Positions 57,985 to 64,000 of a stretch of 64,000 bases of DNA are shown piece after piece. The notes under the pieces were generated by a model. That model made no database searches. It was not told the origin of the DNA and worked only from the letters and a program-made list of their open reading frames with translations. Numbering within the stretch: position 1 is the first letter of the stretch; each line of letters starts with the position of its first letter. The position numbers and the translations under genes are program-made. Source of the stretch: Adineta vaga (lineage: Eukaryota > Rotifera); assembly GCA_021613535.1 (NCBI GenBank), contig CP075496.1:8494001-8558000 (forward strand), in the 5' to 3' direction.

Positions 57985-58965
57985 ATGACATCGAACATCG
58001 AATGTTTACCTAACGAAATATTAATCGATGTATTCGAATATCTTGATGCTCAAAGTCTTTTTAATGCTTTCTATAAACTTAATTATCGCTTGAATAACTT
58101 GTTATATTCATTGACAAGTATTTCTCTGACAATATCAAAAAAGAATACAAATCGATTAGATCATTTTCAGGAATTCTTTGCGTTTATCAATAAATTAACA
58201 ATTGAGCCTACGATCAACATTAATTTTGATCGTTTTATCAAAATTCGATGTCTGAGTCTTACATATGTACCCAATGAAGCATTAATTCAATTGCAACATA
58301 TCGATATTTTACCTTGTCTCGAACATCTTCTCATTGTCTATCGAGTTAATCAAGTATCTACTCCTGGTTTACATCAAAAGATCTTTTCCAATGGATTTTC
58401 TAAGTTAATATCTTGTCAATTACTTGGTCTAGGAACAATGGAAACAGCTGACAATTGGACACAATCACCTTCATTACGTATTTTACATGTAAGAACTATC
58501 AATCTATTGGTTTATAAAGCAATTCTATCTGCTTGTCCTAATTTATATTTTCTTCGTCTGAATATACCGAAAGATAATCTATCATCTTTAGACGTTGAAC
58601 CACATCTAAATATCAAGCGAATGATATTAAAAATTCCTCTTCACTATTATTTGGAAACCGATGATATGATCAGTGATTTTCTTTCAATTACTCCAAATCT
58701 CGAACAATTTTGTATACAAAGATTCATTTGGGATATTGATAGTATACTGTTTTTCGTTGATTATGATTGGCTTGCAAAGATAATTCATATTCGTCTACGA
58801 TTACTTCGTCGATTTGTATTCAAATTATATTTTTCAACTTTTATAAAACGCAAAAAATCTAGTATTAAATCTATACTCAATCGAATCGATGAACATTTTA
58901 AAGAGATTCATAATAAACAATACGAATCTCGATTAATCGTTCCTCTGACAGAACTATGTTCATAA
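57985..58965 (+). CDS. F-box protein, array copy 4
   Basis: 326 codons. The ATG (57985) follows directly on a TTTTCTAG acceptor. F-box: IECLPNEILIDVFEYLDAQS. Family markers W-T-Q-S-P-S-L-R-I-L, Y-D-W-L-A-K and the C-terminal Q-Y-E-S-R-L-I-V are all present. This is the best full-length representative of the array. Confidence 0.87.
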   Translation: MTSNIECLPNEILIDVFEYLDAQSLFNAFYKLNYRLNNLLYSLTSISLTISKKNTNRLDHFQEFFAFINKLTIEPTININFDRFIKIRCLSLTYVPNEALIQLQHIDILPCLEHLLIVYRVNQVSTPGLHQKIFSNGFSKLISCQLLGLGTMETADNWTQSPSLRILHVRTINLLVYKAILSACPNLYFLRLNIPKDNLSSLDVEPHLNIKRMILKIPLHYYLETDDMISDFLSITPNLEQFCIQRFIWDIDSILFFVDYDWLAKIIHIRLRLLRRFVFKLYFSTFIKRKKSSIKSILNRIDEHFKEIHNKQYESRLIVPLTELCS

Positions 58966-59264
58966 AGAATATTATTTTTAAGATTAATTTAATATACTAA
59001 TATTACAGTAAATTGCTTGTCTATAAATATCAAGCTTTGATGCTTTCGTTTTGACTTGATTGATATTTTTCTACTTGATTTATCGGAGTTCGGTCGATAT
59101 CGTTCGCTGAAATGAAGAGATTCGTCTCGTTTGTGACCTTTGAAGCTTTTGTAGACTAGTACACATGCATCCACACTCTAAATTGTAGATGAAGTTATAA
59201 TAAGGAAAACAATAGTAGATTTAAATATGATTTTTATTTCATTTTTAGATTATGTTACAACGAA

Positions 59265-60169
59265 ATGAAAAAACAATCATCGAAATTAGAAGATTTACCA
59301 AATGAAATTTTACTTGAATTCTTTCAATATTTTGATGCTTGTAAACTATTTCAATTATTCTATAATCTTAATTATCGTTTCAATAATCTAGTCAAATCTT
59401 TTCAACCACTTAAATTGATATTTCCCATGGAATTATCTACTAATAATCAAATCAATGATCAATATCTTTTTCCTTCTTTTACTCACACACTTATCGTTGC
59501 CCGTGCAATTAATATCAATCTCAATCGATTTCATAATATTCGTTGTCTGAAATTGGAATGTCCATTGAAAAGAGTAATAGCACAACTTAATTCTCATGTA
59601 CTACCTTATTTAGAACATCTCTTCATATCTCATCTAGGTAACAGTTAATTTCTATGATAATCTTTCGATCTAACTTCTTTTATTTTGTTTAATTAGATAC
59701 AATGACAGCAGATAATGAATGGACATCATTATGATCGTTGTGTACCTTGAGAATTTCACGTATTACTTTATTAGTTTATCAAGCAATTTTAAGAGCATGT
59801 CAAAATTTACATTCCTTTGAATTATCAATATTCAGTTCAAAAATGTCAGCTTCTTTACTTGAATATGATTGGTTAGCATACAAAATATCTCTCTATTTGT
59901 TATCATTACAACAATTTAAATTCTATTTCAAAATTATTCAAGGACAAATCTTTAATGAATCAAATATTTTATCTGAAATCAAAGAAAACTTCTCGAATTC
60001 TCATAATAATCGATATGAATCTCGATTTATACTTTTAAACTGTGAATCTTTTCTTTTCACTCTTCAAAACAGATCAACTTTACACTTGTTTAAGTATAAT
60101 TTAAAATCAATAGAATATTTTTCTTTCAGATTATCTTTAGATATGACAGTATTTCTGTCTAAAGTCTAA
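59265..60169 (+). pseudogene. F-box protein, array copy 5, disrupted
   Basis: The F-box (LEDLPNEILLEFFQYFDACK) and first half are intact to about 59640. Then the reading stops. A GTAACA donor and TTAATTAG acceptor at 59640-59697 could remove the stop, but the continuation D-T-M-T-A-D-N-E-W-T-S-L runs into an in-frame TGA at 59732-59734, where other copies have Q-S-P-S-L. Compared with copy 4, about 30 residues are missing around the gap and about 60 after the A-C-Q-N-L segment. The end keeps N-R-Y-E-S-R-F. An out-of-frame ATG at 59252 precedes the start. A decaying member of the array. Confidence 0.8.
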
Positions 60170-60338
60170 ATACCATAGTAATCACTTGTTTTTCATACAA
60201 TTTCTATTGATTACATTGTACACAAGAAAAGATTCGATGAATTTCGTCCGATGTAAATGTCAAGAAACGATTTTCACTTATCAGAAAGTAAATCAATCTA
60301 TGCATTCATTTTTCATTGATCAAATCTTTGATATTTAG

Positions 60339-61313
60339 ATCGGAAATAAACATCAATCTCGATTAGAAGATCTTCCAAATGAAATTCTAACAACTATGTT
60401 CAAATATCTCAATGCTCGTGATCTATTTCGTTCATTTCATAATCTCAACAGTCGTTTCAATCAATTAATACAATCATTTCAATATCTTCAATTAAATTTT
60501 CATATGGAAGTGCCAACAACTCTGAAAACTAATGAAGAAACATTTTCACATTATGTTTATACATTGATCGTTGACGAATGGATTGATTTCAATCCGAAAT
60601 ATTTTCCTAATGTTCGTCGTTTGAAATTGAAAAGTCCAATACCAAAAGTTCTCGAACAATTAAAAGGAAACATCATGCCTTATTTGGAATATCTTTCCGT
60701 TCTATATAAATATACAATGTATGAAACCAATCTTTTACATAATGAAATATTTTCCAATCGTTTTCCAAATTTATTTTCATGTGAATTATATGGACTAGAA
60801 GGTTTATTAACCATTCAACAATGGAAATCATCACCGGTGATACGAATTTTAAAAACTGAACAAATTAATTTAATGATTTATGAAAACATTCTTAGAACTT
60901 GTTTAAATTTATCGTTTCTCAAGTTTTCTATGCATTCATCCAATGAAAGTTCCATAGATATTTTCAAACATAAAAATTTGAAACATATGATTGTCGATAT
61001 GAAACAATTCGATTGGTCAGATGATGATAATATTTTAAGTAAATTTCTGTTCTATGTCGAAAATCTTGAACAATTGGAAATTCATCGACGAAAATATTCT
61101 CATGACATTCTCGAACGATTTCAATATTATGATTGGTTACAATCAATCATAAATCGTTGTTCACCATTCTTACGAATCTTTAAATTTTATTTTTATTTAT
61201 CCAACGATGAACATTTGAGAAAACTTATCAATGAAAATCTTCTCAAACAAATACAAAGTGATTTTCATCATGTACATAACGGACAATACGAAGCTCAACT
61301 AATAATTTGTTAA
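60339..61313 (+). CDS. F-box protein, array copy 6, start codon missing
   Basis: The frame opens right after a GATATTTAG acceptor (ends 60338) with ATC GGA AAT AAA, then the normal F-box beginning LEDLPNEILTTMFKYLNARD. Where copies 3 and 4 have ATG directly after the AG, this copy has ATC. The next in-frame ATG (60396) lies inside the F-box and would remove its first helix. The rest (W-K-S-S-P-V-I-R-I-L, Y-D-W-L, Q-Y-E-A-Q-L-I-I-C) is complete. It may use an upstream cis-spliced exon, a non-ATG start, or be a recent pseudogene. Confidence 0.75.
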   Translation: MGNKHQSRLEDLPNEILTTMFKYLNARDLFRSFHNLNSRFNQLIQSFQYLQLNFHMEVPTTLKTNEETFSHYVYTLIVDEWIDFNPKYFPNVRRLKLKSPIPKVLEQLKGNIMPYLEYLSVLYKYTMYETNLLHNEIFSNRFPNLFSCELYGLEGLLTIQQWKSSPVIRILKTEQINLMIYENILRTCLNLSFLKFSMHSSNESSIDIFKHKNLKHMIVDMKQFDWSDDDNILSKFLFYVENLEQLEIHRRKYSHDILERFQYYDWLQSIINRCSPFLRIFKFYFYLSNDEHLRKLINENLLKQIQSDFHHVHNGQYEAQLIIC

Positions 61314-61456
61314 AATTCGATAAAATTGACGTTTTCTGGAAAGTGTTATTTTGAATAAATATATACAGACCATGATTTCGATCGTTTTTTTTTGTTTTGT
61401 ATATATACATAAGAATTTTAACAGAATTTCTTATATATTTTAGATCAGTTGTACAT

Positions 61457-62416
61457 ATGACTAATCAAGTATTCCTATTAGAATTGTTACCTAATGAACT
61501 ATTGATCGAATTATTCAAGTATTTTCAAACTCAAGATCTTTTTCAAGCTTTTTATAATCTTAATTTTCGATTGAATCATCTGATTCATTCATTAACACAT
61601 TTGATCTATTCGACAAATCAACAAAATGATCGTATTCAATCCTATCCATATATTCGTACATTAATTATCGATACACATATTCATCCTCAACTTATTTGCT
61701 TTCCAAATATTCGTCGTCTTAGTATTGATTATGTTACTGATGGTTTTATTTCACAATTCAATGGACATGTTTTCCCTTTTCTAGAATTTCTATCAGTCGA
61801 TCATAAAATTCATCCATTCTATATGTCTGATTTACGTGCAAGGATTTTTTCGAATACATTTCCTAATTTGAAATATTGTTCCATATCTCGAATGAGATCA
61901 CCATGTATAAATCAAGAATGGACACAATCATTATCTTTACGATATTTAAAATTTAATGAAATCGATTCAATAATTTATACGTCTATTCTTACAGCATGTC
62001 CAAATTTATCCGTTGTGAAATTTAAATTACCAACCAGATCAAAAATTCAAACAAATTTCATTAAACATATTCATTTGAAGCGATTAATTATCAATATGAA
62101 TTACGATGAATATCCATGGGATGATAGTATTTTAGAAAGTTATTTATTATGTGTACCGAATCTTGAACAGTTGAAAATATCTCGATCAGTATCGTCAATA
62201 AATTCGAATATAATGCAACAGTTACAATGTTATGATTGGCTTTTATCAATTATTTCTAGTCATTTATCAAAACTTGATCGACTTAAGTTTGATTTATGTG
62301 TTCGCCGGTCTCAGGAATTAATTGAATTGAATTTTCAAGACATTTGTAGTCAATTGAAAAGACAGTTTTATCATGTTTATAAAAATCGATATGAAAGTCG
62401 ATTGGTTGTTTTTTGA
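61457..62416 (+). CDS. F-box protein, array copy 7
   Basis: 319 codons from the ATG at 61457, 14 bases after a TTTTAG acceptor (61443). F-box: LELLPNELLIELFKYFQTQD. It carries W-T-Q-S-L-S-L-R-Y-L, Y-D-W-L-L-S and the closing R-Y-E-S-R-L-V-V. Structure and length match copy 4. It is the last member of the array, 300 bases before mL43. Confidence 0.85.
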   Translation: MTNQVFLLELLPNELLIELFKYFQTQDLFQAFYNLNFRLNHLIHSLTHLIYSTNQQNDRIQSYPYIRTLIIDTHIHPQLICFPNIRRLSIDYVTDGFISQFNGHVFPFLEFLSVDHKIHPFYMSDLRARIFSNTFPNLKYCSISRMRSPCINQEWTQSLSLRYLKFNEIDSIIYTSILTACPNLSVVKFKLPTRSKIQTNFIKHIHLKRLIINMNYDEYPWDDSILESYLLCVPNLEQLKISRSVSSINSNIMQQLQCYDWLLSIISSHLSKLDRLKFDLCVRRSQELIELNFQDICSQLKRQFYHVYKNRYESRLVVF

Positions 62417-62715
62417 GAATTTTATTTCAATTCGTTTTTCTTGTAAATACGTTCGTTTTTATAACATTGAATAGTTTTAGTAGTTTTGTAAATTTGAATA
62501 AATAAAATAATCACTGCAATAAGATCTTACCGTGAAATCAAGAGAGATACGATCACAACATTCTCTAATGACATCTGTAGATATTTTCATGTTACTGTTG
62601 GATTATACTATGCACCATTCATAAATTGACTTGACAGTAGACAAGCACTCACTGGGCACACACACATATTGCTATTTTTCGCACGCAATATAAAAATAGA
62701 TTTCTTTTTATTCAG

Positions 62716-63312
62716 ATGTTTCCATTACTTCGTCGTTTCATATCGATACCAAAACAATCGATTCGTTCATTTCATTCATTCGATGAAATAACACCTGCAA
62801 AATATATCTCAACTCGTCTTCAAAATGGTATCGGTTCTCGATATGTTTGTCAATTACAACGTTTAACGATTCAAATATGTAAAGAATTTCGTTCATCCTA
62901 TGGTACTCGAGAATGGATTGCTAATGATTTAACTGCATTTGCTCGTCAACATCCATATGTAGTTATATATGTTCAGCCACGTCGTCATCGAGCACCAAAT
63001 TTAATTGGAGAATATTTGAGTGGTGATCGTCAATGGATTCCTCTTTCAAATTGTGATCGACATCATGTTAATTGGTGGATACATACTCTCTTAACACAAC
63101 AAGGTGATCCACAATGGCGATTATTAAAACAAATGCATACTGATTCCCCTTCAACTCAAGGTGTATGGACACCATTCACAAATAAATCCATTGATCGAAC
63201 ATTGAGAACATATCCTGATCAAGATCTTATTGAAATGGAATATCCACAAATGACAGCAACACAGCAAATCAAAGAATTATTTGAACAACAGAAACTAGAT
63301 AAAACTACATAA
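62716..63312 (+). CDS. MRPL43: mitochondrial ribosomal protein mL43
   Basis: 198 codons, intronless. A basic, Ser-rich N-terminus (FPLLRRFISIPKQSIRSFHS) fits a mitochondrial targeting peptide. The L51/S25/CI-B8 thioredoxin-like domain follows: GIGSRYVCQLQRLTIQICKE, the RHRAPNLIGEYLSGD strand-helix, and MHTDSPSTQGVWTPFTNK. These match animal mL43 well. It is part of the large mitoribosomal subunit. The ATG follows directly on a TTTTTATTCAG acceptor (ends 62715). A single-copy housekeeping gene, useful for phylogenetic placement. Confidence 0.9.
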   Translation: MFPLLRRFISIPKQSIRSFHSFDEITPAKYISTRLQNGIGSRYVCQLQRLTIQICKEFRSSYGTREWIANDLTAFARQHPYVVIYVQPRRHRAPNLIGEYLSGDRQWIPLSNCDRHHVNWWIHTLLTQQGDPQWRLLKQMHTDSPSTQGVWTPFTNKSIDRTLRTYPDQDLIEMEYPQMTATQQIKELFEQQKLDKTT

Positions 63313-63532
63313 ATTTTGATACATTTTTTTTGTAGAATCATTCAGTTAACATATGAGCGTGTTTACTAGATTGATTTCTAATGTTATTAAAGAAAATGTT
63401 TTTCGTTTTTTCTTTTTTTAGATTTATGAAATTATCGAAGATAAACATGGTCTTCATGTAATCAACTCATCTCTTGTCTGTAGACATTACATACCATGTT
63501 TTCCACTAAAGATTTCAACAGATCCATAATCA

Positions 63533-64000
63533 ATGCCACTATTCTATCCAACTATTTTTCAACATAGTTTTCGTCGACTTGTTCAACGATGTACTTCAAT
63601 TGATTTTCGTCAATCTTTTACCACTCTATGTTTATTTTTTCTTCTTTCTTTTCTTACTTCAATCATTGTTAATCTTCTAATACCATTTATCGTTATTAAA
63701 CCTTCAACACCGTCAATCTCATCATCATCATCACTTAGTCTACTCTCATCCGGTCATGTTTTCTTTCCACCGGGTGTAACATCGTTACAATGTTCATCAC
63801 CAAAACGACATGAATTACAAGCACATCATCATCATCATCCTCAACACGAATCGTTGAATATAAAACGAAAATATACTAAAGATCAAACGAAACAAAAGAA
63901 CGTGTCCAGTGGTAAGTGTTCGCTCAATGTTCTTCAACTATGTCATTCAACGAAAGAATTCGAATCTTTTTCATGTAGATCTTCGACAAGAAGCAGAAAC
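63533..64000 (+). CDS. membrane protein, 5' part, runs off the window
   Basis: Exon 1 (63533-63911) ends at a GTAAGT donor; exon 2 starts at 63979 after CATGTAG and is cut by the window end. A basic N-terminus precedes one strong hydrophobic segment (LCLFFLLSFLTSIIVNLLIPFIV), so this looks like a type II anchor. A Ser-rich and His-rich (five His) stalk leads to a basic region. A short upstream frame of 11 codons (63426-63461) starts just after another acceptor at 63421. The family cannot be told from this part; type II stalked enzymes such as glycosyltransferases are possible. Confidence 0.6.
   Translation, partial: MPLFYPTIFQHSFRRLVQRCTSIDFRQSFTTLCLFFLLSFLTSIIVNLLIPFIVIKPSTPSISSSSSLSLLSSGHVFFPPGVTSLQCSSPKRHELQAHHHHHPQHESLNIKRKYTKDQTKQKNVSSGKCSLNVLQLCHSTKEFESFSCRSSTRSRN

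Noticed and set aside
1-64000. tRNA, rRNA, telomeric repeats, retroelement or transposase genes
   Set aside because: I looked for typical boxes, conserved rRNA segments, simple telomere-like arrays and reverse transcriptase or transposase motifs, and saw none that I could support by eye.

Overview
The window looks like nuclear DNA of a small invertebrate, most probably a bdelloid rotifer. It is AT-rich, with short spliced genes (introns often 50-70 bases with GTAAG/GTATG donors and T-rich AG acceptors). It carries animal genes (a plasma-membrane calcium pump with its calmodulin-binding tail, FBXO9, mitochondrial ribosomal mL43, a Ly6-type protein) beside genes of bacterial or fungal character that have gained introns. 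The organism assignment is inference from gene content and style; no rRNA or marker gene is present.

Layout. 0-3.5 kb: a RING/TRAF-type zinc-finger gene with a frame break, then gene-poor DNA. 3.6-10.2 kb (minus): the calcium pump, with 13 common exons and three alternative last exons. 10.2-14.6 kb: microsatellite-rich DNA with no gene. 14.6-15.6 kb (minus): a small protein with three PSRSFRxLQ-like motifs. 17.1-22.3 kb (minus): a 731-residue ankyrin protein whose first intron contains a whole glycoside hydrolase family 2 gene on the same strand. 24.6-31.6 kb: an antistasin-like secreted protein, a bacterial-type DUF2383 four-helix protein, a small secreted protein, a secreted beta-propeller-like protein, a zinc alcohol dehydrogenase and a MATE transporter. 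32.9-33.1 kb: a 60-residue protein with a myristoylation-type start.

35-42 kb: two paralogous membrane-anchored mucin-like genes with repeated SEA-like modules around expanded Thr-rich tandem repeats. 42.3-48.6 kb: a Ly6/uPAR-type protein, a GABA/amino-acid permease of fungal or bacterial type, and a tandem pair of AA15-like lytic polysaccharide monooxygenases with chitin-binding tails. 48.8-52.3 kb (minus): FBXO9 and a PAP2-superfamily membrane enzyme. 53.4 kb: a secreted, very acidic disordered protein. 54.5-62.4 kb: seven tandem F-box paralogues, one a clear pseudogene and one lacking its start codon. 62.7 kb: mL43. 63.5 kb to the end: the 5' part of a membrane protein.

Several of these genes fit together by theme rather than by pathway. 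The LPMO pair would attack chitin or cellulose, and the GH2 enzyme other glycans; the permease, MATE carrier and dehydrogenase handle small molecules; FBXO9 and the F-box array feed ubiquitin ligases. Two patterns cut across the window. First, splice-acceptor-like sequences lie immediately before many start codons, with some gene gaps of only 40-80 bases, which fits spliced-leader trans-splicing of short polycistronic units. Second, five otherwise sound genes carry single-base frame breaks in homopolymers or repeats, which may be assembly errors or real decay.
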